A DNA stretch of 64,000 bases from Pseudomonadota bacterium (GCA_021843755.1 JAKBWB010000045.1:47260-111259), one strand, 5' to 3'. Shown: positions 25,843 through 34,278, numbered from the stretch's first letter. Notes: a model not told the origin generated them from the sequence alone. Numbers and translations: made by a program.

Positions 25843-27927
25843 CTACGGTTCTTCGGCAATTTCCAGATCCACCAGGCCTTCGATGGGATTGACCGCCGTG
25901 ACCACGACACGCAGCTGCGCCCCCGTGGCGAAGCGCCGTCCGGTCCGCCGCCCGCGCCAGGCATGCCCATGATCCTCCAGCACGTAGTCATCGTCGCGCA
26001 GGCTCGTCAGGTGCAGCAAGCCATCGACCGCGACCTCGAGGATCTGCACGAAGCAGCCGAACTCCACCACCGTGGTGATCAGCCCGCGAAATACCTGGCC
26101 GATGCGCTCGCGCAGATAGGTGCATTTGAGGAACGTCGCGACGTAGCGATCGGCCTCGTCGGCGCGCTTCTCGAGCCGCGATGTGCTCTCGCCCAATGCC
26201 GCGAGCATTGCGGTCTCGTAGCGCACCGCCGCGCCGCCGGTCGCACCGAGCTGCGCCTTGAGCGTGCGATGCACGATCAGATCCGGATAGCGGCGGATCG
26301 GCGAGGTGAAGTGCGCATACTCGGTCAGTGCCAGCCCGAAGTGCCCGATATTCACCGGCTGATACACCGCCTGCGGCATGGCGCGCACGATCAGCGACTC
26401 GATGAACGGCCGCTCGGCGGCATGCCCGAGCCGGCGCGCGATCGCCTGCAGGTCGCGGGTCGCGATGCGTTCGGGCAGGTGCGCATCGATCCGCAGCGCC
26501 GAGAGCGCCGAGGTCAGTCGCTCGAGCTTCTCCGGCTCCGGCTCGCCGTGAACCCGATAAAGCGTTGGCGTGCGGGATTTCTCCAGCGCCTGCGCAACCG
26601 CGACATTGGCCAGGACCATGCACTCTTCGATCAGCCGGTGCGCATCGTTGCGCATGCGCAGCTCCACGGCCCGGACCCGCTCGGCCGGATCGATGACGAG
26701 CCGGGCCTCGGGCGCATCGAAGTCGAGCGCACCGCGCCGGCTGCGCGCCTTGTGCAGCGCACGATAGACCTCCACCAGCACCTGCAGCGGCTCGAGCAGC
26801 GAGCCGAGCGCATCCCGCGCAGCCGGCCGCCCTGCGAACAGCGCGTCGTACGCCTGGGTGTAGGTCAGGCGCGCCGCCGAGCGCATCACCGCCGGATAGA
26901 ATCTGGCACTCTTCAGCACACCGCCGGCGCTGACGAGCATGTCGGCCGCAAGGCACAGCCGATCCACCCGTGGCGCGAGCGAACACAGGTGATCCGACAG
27001 CGCGGTCGGCAGCATCGGAATCACGCGCGTTGGGAAGTAAACCGAGGTGCCGCGCTCGCGGGCCTCCACATCGAGCGCGGTATCGGGGCGCACGTAGTGG
27101 CTGACATCCGCGATCGCGACGATCAGCCGGAAACCTGCCGGATGAGGCTCGGCGTACACCGCATCATCGAAGTCACGCGCATCCTCGCCGTCGATCGTCA
27201 CCAGCGGCAAGCCGCGCAGATCCTCGCGGCGCCCGGCCTCGCGCTCATCGACCTCGGTGCCCCAGGCCTGCGCCTCACGCAGCGCCGCAGCCGGGAACTC
27301 GTGCGGCAATCCAAAGCGCGCCAGCGCGCTCTCCATCGCCAGCTCCACGGGACGGTCCGGATCCAGCCGCCGCTCGATGCGCGCGTGGGGCACCTCGCCG
27401 CCGGATCCGCGGCGCGTGATGCGCGCGATCACCCAATCGCCATCGCGCGCCCCGGCGAGCGCCTCGTGCGCCACGGCGCAGCGCAGGTGCACCCGCCGAT
27501 CCGCCGCCGTCACCCAGGCGTTGCGGCCGGCGATCTCGACCGTGCCGAGGAAGGCGCTCACGGCATGCTCGAGCACCTGCTCGACGGTGCCCAACCAGCG
27601 GCCTTCGGCGTCACGCGCGAGGCGCGCGCTCAACCGGTCGCCGTGCATCACCCCGCGCATCTGCGGGGGGGACAGGAAGATGCTCTCCTTGATCCCCTCG
27701 ACCCGCAAGAACCCGTAACCGGCCCGATGCGCGCTCACCTGTCCCTGGACGACCTCGCCCGCGCGGGTGGTGCGCTGGTGTGCGCCCGAGCGCTCCTGGG
27801 GGGCCGTCCTGGCGTGCCGCTCCTGCCGCCCAGCCGGCGCCGCACCGCTCGCGGCCTTGCCCCGCCCCTGCCCCCCGGCATCCCCACCGCGGCGGCCGTA
27901 TTTCCCTCTTCGAGTCTTACCTTTCAA
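25843..27927 (-). CDS. rnr: Ribonuclease R with a rearranged N-terminus
   Basis: A 694-residue 3'-5' exoribonuclease of the RNB family. Cold-shock domains start at GQVSAHRAGYGFLRVEG. The catalytic centre is VTIDGEDARDFDDAVYAE with four Asp residues, followed by TSPIRRYPDLIVHR. One S1 domain closes the protein (GLITTVVEFGCFVQI). Compared with E. coli RNase R, the N-terminal helix-turn-helix domain is missing and replaced by about 55 Lys/Arg/Gly-rich residues, and the basic C-terminal tail is absent. The apparent TTG start at 27927 directly abuts the tRNA-Leu -35 element, so an alternative start cannot be excluded. Confidence 0.93.
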   Translation of the reverse strand: MKGKTRRGKYGRRGGDAGGQGRGKAASGAAPAGRQERHARTAPQERSGAHQRTTRAGEVVQGQVSAHRAGYGFLRVEGIKESIFLSPPQMRGVMHGDRLSARLARDAEGRWLGTVEQVLEHAVSAFLGTVEIAGRNAWVTAADRRVHLRCAVAHEALAGARDGDWVIARITRRGSGGEVPHARIERRLDPDRPVELAMESALARFGLPHEFPAAALREAQAWGTEVDEREAGRREDLRGLPLVTIDGEDARDFDDAVYAEPHPAGFRLIVAIADVSHYVRPDTALDVEARERGTSVYFPTRVIPMLPTALSDHLCSLAPRVDRLCLAADMLVSAGGVLKSARFYPAVMRSAARLTYTQAYDALFAGRPAARDALGSLLEPLQVLVEVYRALHKARSRRGALDFDAPEARLVIDPAERVRAVELRMRNDAHRLIEECMVLANVAVAQALEKSRTPTLYRVHGEPEPEKLERLTSALSALRIDAHLPERIATRDLQAIARRLGHAAERPFIESLIVRAMPQAVYQPVNIGHFGLALTEYAHFTSPIRRYPDLIVHRTLKAQLGATGGAAVRYETAMLAALGESTSRLEKRADEADRYVATFLKCTYLRERIGQVFRGLITTVVEFGCFVQILEVAVDGLLHLTSLRDDDYVLEDHGHAWRGRRTGRRFATGAQLRVVVTAVNPIEGLVDLEIAEEP

Positions 27928-27956
27928 TTGACAGGCCCCAACCCGGTGCGTAGATT
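27928..27956 (+). promoter_or_regulatory. Sigma-70 promoter for tRNA-Leu
   Basis: TTGACA (27928-27933, exact -35), a 17-base spacer, and TAGATT (27951-27956, -10). The predicted start near 27963 is 13 bases before the tRNA. The -35 touches the rnr start codon on the opposite strand. Confidence 0.8.
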
Positions 27957-27975
27957 TCGCCGCCGCGCCCTCCGG

Positions 27976-28049
<74 letters not shown>

Positions 28050-28060
<11 letters not shown>

Positions 28061-28265
28061 ATAATTCTTTAATTTCCAATAAGTTAAATCCTGTTTCTTG
28101 ATTGACTTCCGAGGCATCCGGAGACGCCCCGGACAAGGGCGGCGGCCACTCGGCCCTTCCCGTGCCTCGCCGCAGCTTACGCCGCGGCCGACGCACTCCG
28201 TGCGTCGTTATGATCCGCTCCCGGCGGATCATTGCTTTTATTCGTCACCGGGCCGCGGCAACATC
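28050..28265 (+). repeat. Direct repeat copy A, starting in the tRNA-Leu 3' end
   Basis: About 216 bases that align with 29799-30035 at roughly 90% identity by eye. It begins with CCCGGGC of the tRNA acceptor stem and CCA, then an AT-rich stretch and a GC-rich part with two adjacent perfect hairpins: GACGCA-N5-TGCGTC (28190-28206) and GATCCGC-N5-GCGGATC (28212-28230), followed by a T-rich segment. About 50 bases around the hairpins are identical between copies. The 207 bases between this copy and the ATPase gene show no further feature. Confidence 0.85.
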
Positions 28266-28472
28266 TTAATCCTAGCAGGGCTCGATCGGGGCGGGGCGGC
28301 GGAAATTCCGCGCAGCGACTCTCGAGCCGCCCGGCGAGCCTGCGGATGCGCGGCGCCCACCTTCCCGGGCCGGCATGGCCGCGCGCCTATGCCCGAGCAA
28401 TTTCACCAGGAGTAGACATTACTCGCGAGTGTTTTTGCCTAATAGCGAAATTGCCCGTACCATGCCGCCATT

Positions 28473-29591
28473 ATGGCGCGGATCACCCGCTACCTTCTGC
28501 CTCAGGTCCGCAAGGATCTCGCGCATAAGATGGTGTTCGTCGCCGGCCCCCGCCAGGTCGGCAAGACGACTCTGGCGCGCACTCTGAGCCGCGGCCGCGC
28601 CGGTTACCTCAACTGGGACATCTCGGAGGATCGCGAGAGGATTCTCAGAGGAGAGCTGCCGCCGGGGAAGCTTTGGATCTTCGATGAGATCCACAAGTAC
28701 CGCCGCTGGCGGAACTATCTCAAGGGCCTCTATGACGGTCGCGCCCGCGGGCAGCGGATCCTGGTGACGGGCAGCGCCCGATTGGACCTGTACCGTTTCG
28801 GCGGCGACTCGCTCCAGGGTCGCTACCATCTGCTACGTCTTCACCCGCTGTCAACAGCGGAACTCGGCCTGCAGACCACGCGCGATCTGCTTCAGCTGCT
28901 CACCCTGAGCGGGTTCCCCGAGCCCTTCCTGTCAGGCAGCCAGACCGAGGCCCGTCGCTGGTCACGCGATTATCGCACCAGGCTCATTCGCGAGGACGTC
29001 ACTTCCCTCGAGCGCATCCAGGACCTCGGTCATCTCGAGCTGCTCATGTTGCGGCTCCCGGAACTCGTGGGCTCGCCGCTGTCGATCAATGCCTTGCGGG
29101 AGAATCTTCGGGTCAGCCACAAGAGCGTCAGTAACTGGCTCGACGCGCTGGAGCGTCTATATTCGATTTTTCGCCTCTGCCCCTTTGGCGCGCCACGCAT
29201 CCGCGCGGTCAAGAAAGAGCAGAAACATTATCACCTGGATTGGTCGCTCGTTCCGGGCGAGGCTGCGCGCTTCGAGAACCTGGTCGCTTGCCATCTCCTC
29301 AAATGGGTGCATTTCGAGCAGGACACCCAGGGTCGGGAGCTGGAGCTGCGATATTTCCGTGACATCGATCGTCGCGAGGTCGACTTCGTCGTGACCGAGC
29401 GAGGCCGCCCGATCAAACTTGTCGAATGCAAGTGGTCGGACACGGATGTGGATGCCGCTCTTCGCTACCTCCGTGCGAAGTTTCCGGCGGTCGAGGCCTG
29501 GCAGGTTTCCGCCACGGGCCGCAAGGATTACCAGACGCCCGAGGGGATCCGGGTATCTCCGGCAATCGAGTTTTTGCGGCATCTCGTCTAG
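28473..29591 (+). CDS. AAA ATPase with C-terminal DUF4143/nuclease-like domain
   Basis: A 372-residue protein. Walker A is FVAGPRQVGKTTLA (about residues 22-35), Walker B is KLWIFDEIHKY, and TGSARLDLYRFGGDSLQGRY is the sensor region of the DUF4143-type ATPases. A winged-helix-like segment follows (NLRVSHKSVSNWLDALERL). The C-terminus has REVDFVVTERGRPIKLVECKW, a PD-(D/E)XK-like pattern. These standalone ATPases are common in accessory DNA of bacteria and archaea and their role is unknown. The gene lies between two long direct repeats beside tRNA-Leu and has no visible partner within the repeats. Confidence 0.85.
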   Translation: MARITRYLLPQVRKDLAHKMVFVAGPRQVGKTTLARTLSRGRAGYLNWDISEDRERILRGELPPGKLWIFDEIHKYRRWRNYLKGLYDGRARGQRILVTGSARLDLYRFGGDSLQGRYHLLRLHPLSTAELGLQTTRDLLQLLTLSGFPEPFLSGSQTEARRWSRDYRTRLIREDVTSLERIQDLGHLELLMLRLPELVGSPLSINALRENLRVSHKSVSNWLDALERLYSIFRLCPFGAPRIRAVKKEQKHYHLDWSLVPGEAARFENLVACHLLKWVHFEQDTQGRELELRYFRDIDRREVDFVVTERGRPIKLVECKWSDTDVDAALRYLRAKFPAVEAWQVSATGRKDYQTPEGIRVSPAIEFLRHLV

Positions 29592-29608
29592 GTCGCCGCG
29601 ACACCCCG

Positions 29609-29638
29609 CCGCCCGTGCGGCGGCGCCCACGGGACTTC
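29609..29638 (+). repeat. 30-bp hairpin repeat, copy 1 (after the ATPase gene)
   Basis: Contains the hairpin GCCGC-CCGT-GCGGC and a shared tail ending CGGGACTT. It matches 30855-30884 at 28 of 30 positions. It starts 18 bases after the ATPase stop, so it may be a terminator-like or dispersed repeat unit. Confidence 0.65.
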
Positions 29639-29798
29639 AGGGCCCGCGCAGAAATTCGGTCCTGCGGGTCCGGCCAGCGCGTCCCACGGCATACCAAGCG
29701 GTCGGCTGATGCCGTGGGCACCTTTGAGAGTCATTCGACGGGCAGAACCGCCCAAGTCGCTACGCTTGAAGGCTTTTCAAGACGAGTTCGACGCCGCG

Positions 29799-30035
29799 CC
29801 CGGGCGCCACTAATTCTTTATTTTCCAATAACTTGAATCCTGTTTCTCGATTGACCCCCCGAGGCATTCGCAGACGCTTCGGACCAGGGCGGCGGCCGGA
29901 TTATTACTCCGCCCTTCCTGTGCCTCGCCCCGGCTTGCGCCGCGGCCGACGCACTCCGTGCGTCGTTATGATCCGCTCCCGGCGGATCATCGCTTTTATT
30001 CGTCATCGGGCCCGTCATCGGGCCGGGGCAACATT
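29799..30035 (+). repeat. Direct repeat copy B with remnant tRNA 3' end
   Basis: Second copy of the element at 28050-28265. It begins CCCGGGCGCCAC where copy A has the tRNA sequence CCCGGGCACCAA, and carries the same two hairpins at 29948-29964 and 29970-29988. Copy B has a small insertion before the hairpins and a tandem duplication of about 13 bases (GTCATCGGGCCC) near its end. The 200 bases between the 30-bp repeat and this copy contain nothing I recognise. Confidence 0.85.
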
Positions 30036-30126
30036 ACGCCGCCTGCTTCAACAGGGCGGAAAAATCACCGTTCTGCGCCCCACTCGGCGGCGCCATCAAT
30101 GACTCGTGATACACTTTTGTCTCACT

Positions 30127-30372
30127 ATGAGCACCCCCATTCGCGACCTGCGCAATCGCTTCCCCAAGGTCAGAAGGCTGGTCGAATCCCACGGCGAGGT
30201 CATTCTGACCGAGAAGGGCAAGCCCCGGTACCGTCTGACGCTCTACACTCCGGTTAGTCCGGCGCCCCCCCCTCCGGTCGACTACTGGGCGCGCCTCAAC
30301 TCGTATCAGCCTCGGGCCATGACCAAGGCACAATCCCGCGCCCTGCACGATGAGAACCGTGGCGAGCGCTGA
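30127..30372 (+). CDS. Antitoxin of a type II toxin-antitoxin pair (Phd/YefM-like)
   Basis: An 81-residue protein. Its N-terminus TPIRDLRNRFPKVRRLV resembles the DNA-binding part of Phd/YefM-type antitoxins, and GEVILTEKGKPRYRLTLY matches the conserved strand after it. The C-terminal Pro-rich and Arg-rich portion would wrap the toxin. It overlaps the downstream PIN toxin by 23 bases, the normal coupling. A TACACT hexamer at 30110-30115 is a possible -10, leaving only a few bases of leader. Such antitoxins usually repress their own operon. Confidence 0.72.
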   Translation: MSTPIRDLRNRFPKVRRLVESHGEVILTEKGKPRYRLTLYTPVSPAPPPPVDYWARLNSYQPRAMTKAQSRALHDENRGER

Positions 30373-30814
30373 TTCGATCTATGTCGACCCGAGCGCACTC
30401 CTGAAGCTCTATCTGAAGGAGCCCGAATCGCGCGCAATGGCCGAGTGGCGCAAGAAGGTCGGCGACCCTCTTCTCGTGACTCATCACGGCAGAGTCGAAT
30501 TGATCAACGGCATCGGTCTCGCCGCTTACCGAGGGATCATTACCGACAAAGTCCACGACGCGGCGATGAGCGCTCTCGATGACGACTTTACCCAAGGACG
30601 CTACAAACAGGGAGATGTGCTGTGGCGAGCCACCCTGAAAAGAGCGGTTGAACTCAGCCGCAAACACACTCGTTCGATCGGCTGCCGCTCGCTGGACATC
30701 CTGCACGTCGCAAGCGCGATGGAGCTGGAATTCAAACACTTTGCGACGTTTGACATCCGGCAGCAGCAGTTGGCCCGAGCTGCGGGCCTGAAGATCATCC
30801 GGCCGGCCCTCTAG
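30350..30814 (+). CDS. PIN-domain ribonuclease toxin (VapC-like)
   Basis: A 154-residue PIN-domain protein. The four acidic metal-binding positions are visible: Asp in YVDPSALLKLY (about 13), Glu in GRVELINGI, Asp in SLDILHVASAM, and Asp in FATFDIRQQQL. VapC-type toxins cleave tRNA or rRNA when the antitoxin is degraded. It is translationally coupled to the antitoxin. The module lies just beyond direct repeat copy B, in the accessory region next to tRNA-Leu. Confidence 0.85.
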   Translation: MRTVASADSIYVDPSALLKLYLKEPESRAMAEWRKKVGDPLLVTHHGRVELINGIGLAAYRGIITDKVHDAAMSALDDDFTQGRYKQGDVLWRATLKRAVELSRKHTRSIGCRSLDILHVASAMELEFKHFATFDIRQQQLARAAGLKIIRPAL

Positions 30815-30854
30815 CGGACGATGGCTTTGCGAATTTGTCAGGGATCATCGACCG

Positions 30855-30884
30855 GCCGCCCGTGCGGCGGCACCCGCGGGACTT
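30855..30884 (+). repeat. 30-bp hairpin repeat, copy 2 (after the toxin gene)
   Basis: Same element as 29609-29638 with two substitutions; it holds the hairpin GCCGC-CCGT-GCGGC and lies 40 bases after the toxin stop. The placement after two unrelated accessory genes suggests a dispersed repeat or repeated terminator. Confidence 0.65.
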
Positions 30885-30941
30885 TACCTGGCGGCGCCTC
30901 GCTTCTATCCTGCCCCGAGGCAACCGCCACCGCGTGTCGAT

Positions 30942-31577
30942 ATGATCAATCCGCACAATGATCGCCGAACCCACTGGCAGAACGTCTATCGGACCAAGCG
31001 CGCCGATTCGGTCAGCTGGTATCAACCCCACTTGAATGTGTCTCTGCAGCTTCTCGAGCAGGCCGGATTGTCCCCCGGCTCGCGCGTGATCGATGTGGGC
31101 GCGGGCGCCTCGACGCTCGTCGATGACTTGCTCGACCGGGGTCTTCGCGATGTCAGCGTCCTGGATGTTTCGGAGGAGGCATTGGCGCTCGCTCGGCACC
31201 GGCTCGGTGAGCGCGCGAATCTGGTCACGTGGTACGCGGGAGACGTGTTGGAACTCGCGCTCCCGCCCGGATACTTTGATTTCTGGCACGATCGGGCGGT
31301 GCTGCACTTTCTCACCGACCCGGATGATGCCCGCACCTACGCCCACATTGCCGCCGGCGCGCTCGCCACCGGCGGGCATGCGGTGATCGGCGGATTCGCG
31401 CCGGATGGTCCCGAGCGATGCAGCGGATTGCAGGTCGCGCAGCGATCCGCGCGCGACATTGCCGCGATATTCGCGCCCGCATTCGAACTGGTGCGGGAAT
31501 GCACCGAGCGACACCGTACGCCGGGCGGATCCGAGCAGTCGTTTTCGTACGCGCTGTTGCGGCGATTACCCGGCTGA
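30942..31577 (+). CDS. Class I SAM-dependent methyltransferase
   Basis: A 211-residue cytoplasmic methyltransferase. SAM motif I is VIDVGAGASTLVDDLL, the acidic strand end is VSVLDVSEEALALA, and motif IV-like DFWHDRAVLHFL follows. The start MINPHNDRRTHWQNVYRTKR (HWxxvy..K) resembles the thiopurine/tellurite-type methyltransferase group that begins with a WExxY-like segment. Substrate unknown. It may be the distal end of the accessory stretch downstream of tRNA-Leu. Confidence 0.82.
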   Translation: MINPHNDRRTHWQNVYRTKRADSVSWYQPHLNVSLQLLEQAGLSPGSRVIDVGAGASTLVDDLLDRGLRDVSVLDVSEEALALARHRLGERANLVTWYAGDVLELALPPGYFDFWHDRAVLHFLTDPDDARTYAHIAAGALATGGHAVIGGFAPDGPERCSGLQVAQRSARDIAAIFAPAFELVRECTERHRTPGGSEQSFSYALLRRLPG

Positions 31578-31836
31578 AAAGTACATCTCCCGCAGCACCT
31601 CGCCAGGGCGCGCCGGGCCGGCCATCGGGCCGCGCGCCTGGGTGTGTCGCGCGCTACTGCACCTCGGTTACCGTCTCGCCTTGCGTCGTGAAGATCGGCC
31701 GGCAATTGCCGTCCACGTCCACGGGCCACGTCTTTCGAGTCTCCCCAGCCGCACGCGCAACCGCGAACCGGCTCCAAGGCGCGCAAGGGCACGGCGCGCG
31801 CCGTCACCATCGGCGCACAGTTGTCACCGGACCCGG

Positions 31837-33291
31837 TCAGTTGAGCTCGAACACCGTGCCATCGTCATTCACGCCGCCTGCCGAGGTCGTCCCGTAGAGG
31901 TTGCCGGCGCTGTCCAGGATCAGTCCCGCCTTCGGGCTCGACCCGTCGGTCGTGCCGCCCGCGAAGGAATGGAGCAGGACTTCCGTGCCATCGGGACTGA
32001 GCTTGAACACCGTGCCCAGATCGTCCGCACCCCCGGCGGAAGTCGTTCCATAGAGGCTTCCGGAGTTGCCGAGCAGCAGACTGCCATTCGGATCGGACCC
32101 GTCGGTCGCGCCGCCCGCGAAGGAATAGAGCACGGTCTCCGTGCCGGAGGCACTGATCTCGAACACCGTGCCGAGATCGTACGCGCCGCCGGCGGAAGTC
32201 GTTCCATAGAGATCCCCGGACCCGTCCATGATCAAGCCGGCGCGCGGGTAGGCCCCATCGTGCGTCGTTGTGCCCGCGAAGGAATGGAGGACGGATTCCA
32301 CGCCGCCGGGACTGATCCTGAACACCGTGCCGAGATCGTACGCGCCGCCGGCGGAAGTCGTTCCATAGAGGCTTCCGTGGCTGCCCATGACCAGATGCCC
32401 CAACGGAACCTCGCCGTCGGTCGTACCGCCCGCGAAGGAATAGAGCACGGCTTGCGGGCCTGTCGGGCTGACCTCGTACACCGTGCCGAGGCCGCTCGCG
32501 CCGCCGCCCGAAGTCGTTCCGTAGAGATTTCCGGCGCTGTCGATGATCAGGCCGCCCTGCGGGCGTACCCCGTCGGTCGTGCCGCCCGCGAAGGAATGCA
32601 GGACGGTCTCCACGCCGGCCGAGCTGATCTGAAAGACGGTGCCCAAGCCATACGCCCCTCCCCCGTAGGTGGTGCCATAGAGGGTGCCCGAGCTGTCCAG
32701 AATCGGACCCGCCCGCGGGTCGGCTCCGTCGGTCGTGCCGCCCGCGAAGGAATACAGGACGGTTTCCACGCCGGCCGAGCTGAGCTGGAACACGGTGCCC
32801 AAGCCATCCGCGCCCCCACCGTAGGTGGTGCCATAGAGAGTGCCCGAGCTGCCGAGCGCGAGCGTCCCTTGCGGATCGGCCCCGTCGGTCGGGCCACCGG
32901 CGAAGGCGTACAGGACCGTTTCCGTACCGGCCGCGCAGTTGACCAGGATATTCGCCACCTCGTGCGCACCGACCGTGCCCGCGCCGTTGCCGACCGTGCA
33001 GGAGATCCCCGGCGTGTGCGATTGCACGGTGACGTCGTAGCGGCTGCCGCCGGCCTGGGGGGTGGAAAACGTGAACGTGCCGTCGGTGTTGGCGGTGAGC
33101 GAGTCCCCGCCATTGTTCAGGAGCGTCACGCTCTCGTTGGCGCTCAAGCCGGTGACCGTGCCGCCCACCGAGCAGGCCGCGCACGGGGTCGCAGCACCCG
33201 AGCCCGGGCCGCCCTGCCCGCAACCCGCCAGCAAGAGCACCCCGATGCACAGCAGTGGCTTGCCGAGGCCGCGCATGAGGCTCTTTCGCAT
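31837..33291 (-). CDS. Lipoprotein with seven GloVer-type tandem repeats
   Basis: A 484-residue protein. The signal LLCIGVLLLAGC gives a lipobox Cys at residue 24, so it should be a lipidated envelope protein. Residues about 40-120 form a beta-sandwich-like module (VGGTVTGLSANESVTLLNNG) common at the N-terminus of such proteins. From residue 122 there are seven repeats of 50-53 residues with the pattern VLxSFAGGTTDG, GxLYGTTSxGG and LGTVFxxS, the choice-of-anchor GloVer repeat, probably a beta-propeller. ATG 33291 was chosen because it directly precedes the signal peptide. Function is unknown. Confidence 0.87.
   Translation of the reverse strand: MRKSLMRGLGKPLLCIGVLLLAGCGQGGPGSGAATPCAACSVGGTVTGLSANESVTLLNNGGDSLTANTDGTFTFSTPQAGGSRYDVTVQSHTPGISCTVGNGAGTVGAHEVANILVNCAAGTETVLYAFAGGPTDGADPQGTLALGSSGTLYGTTYGGGADGLGTVFQLSSAGVETVLYSFAGGTTDGADPRAGPILDSSGTLYGTTYGGGAYGLGTVFQISSAGVETVLHSFAGGTTDGVRPQGGLIIDSAGNLYGTTSGGGASGLGTVYEVSPTGPQAVLYSFAGGTTDGEVPLGHLVMGSHGSLYGTTSAGGAYDLGTVFRISPGGVESVLHSFAGTTTHDGAYPRAGLIMDGSGDLYGTTSAGGAYDLGTVFEISASGTETVLYSFAGGATDGSDPNGSLLLGNSGSLYGTTSAGGADDLGTVFKLSPDGTEVLLHSFAGGTTDGSSPKAGLILDSAGNLYGTTSAGGVNDDGTVFELN
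31840..32928 (-). repeat. Coding tandem repeat array (7 x about 156 bp)
   Basis: The DNA encoding the GloVer repeats. Six units are 150-156 bases and one carries an extra codon (TTTHDGAYP where the others have TTDG). Neighbouring units are closely similar, so the array is prone to unit gain or loss. Confidence 0.85.
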
Positions 33292-33609
33292 GATTCCCCG
33301 TCCTCTCCCGGATTGCGCCTCGTGTACCCGGTCGGGTGCCGATCGTCCGGCCCGGCGAGCGGCGCAATCATTATGGTCGCCGGCCGGGCGAACCGCAAGG
33401 CACGACACCGCCGGCCGTGCGTGTTGTTCGGTCAGCTTCCCGAGCCAACAGCGCCTGACTCATGCCATCGGACGATCGCCCATACCAACAGGTTCTGACG
33501 CCACCCGCACTGCGCTCGGCCCGCCTTCCTCACGCCCAACCGCGATGAGCGTCACGGCTCGGGACATGATGCCGCCCGCGCCGCAGCCGGCGGGCGCCGT
33601 TGCGTTGGA
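33292..33609. other. Intergenic region upstream of the lipoprotein gene
   Basis: About 318 bases between the lipoprotein start and the end of cdd (both minus strand). I see no gene or clear promoter in it. Confidence 0.4.
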
Positions 33610-34017
33610 TCAACGCTTGCCGCCGAGCTGCGCAGCCTCGAACCCGGCCGGCAGCAGCTCGGCCACCGTCCACCGGCGGGGCGAGTCGGGCGCATCGCAG
33701 TACACCGCCACGTCCGGCCCGGCGAATTCCGCCAACACCTGCCGGCATGCGCCGCACGGCGAGAGCAGATCGGCCCCGCTGCTGGTCACGGCCACCGCGC
33801 TGATCCGGCGGCTTCCCGCGGCGATCGCCGTGAAGACCGCGACGCGCTCGGCGCACATGCTCAGCCCATATGAGATGTTCTCGACGTTCACTCCCGTGAA
33901 CACACGGCCCTGATCGTCGACGATCGCGGCCGCCACCCGGAAGCGCGAATACGGCGCATACGCCGCTTCCAGGCGTTCCCGAGCGCGGGCCATCAGAGTG
34001 TTTGGATCGATCGTCAT
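33610..34017 (-). CDS. cdd: Cytidine deaminase
   Basis: A 135-residue zinc enzyme that deaminates cytidine and deoxycytidine to uridine and deoxyuridine. The substrate segment APYSRFRVAAAI, the zinc and catalytic motif SMCAERVAVF, and the second zinc motif SPCGACRQVL are present; length fits the short homotetrameric form. ATG 34017 (MTIDPNTLM) is preferred over a frame opening at 34056. First gene of the pyrimidine locus; it would feed cytosine nucleosides into the uracil branch. A 14-bp perfect palindrome lies 43 bases upstream. Confidence 0.95.
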   Translation of the reverse strand: MTIDPNTLMARARERLEAAYAPYSRFRVAAAIVDDQGRVFTGVNVENISYGLSMCAERVAVFTAIAAGSRRISAVAVTSSGADLLSPCGACRQVLAEFAGPDVAVYCDAPDSPRRWTVAELLPAGFEAAQLGGKR

Positions 34018-34059
34018 GCGGTGCAATTCCCCGGGAACCGGCGCCCCGGTCCACACATC

Positions 34060-34073
34060 GAAGGATATCCTTC
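34060..34073. promoter_or_regulatory. Perfect palindrome between cdd and the LysR gene
   Basis: GAAGGATATCCTTC, a 14-bp perfect palindrome in the divergent spacer, 43 bases upstream of cdd. It is a candidate operator; the binding protein is unknown. It does not match the RutR or LacI patterns found elsewhere in the window. Confidence 0.5.
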
Positions 34074-34278
34074 AACCTAGCACGCCCGGCCGCGGCGCGG
34101 CAACAGCGGCGCCGCCCGTCGTCCCCGCGATCATGCCCGCCACTGCCGCCGCCGGCCGAGGCGCCGCCGGCAAGGGGACGCCGTCCCCGCCAATCGGCCA
34201 CCCAGGCGCCGCCGATTGCACCGCGCCGACCTTTCGTGCTGCAATCACCCGCCCTTTTTCAAGGTGACCGCAACGATC

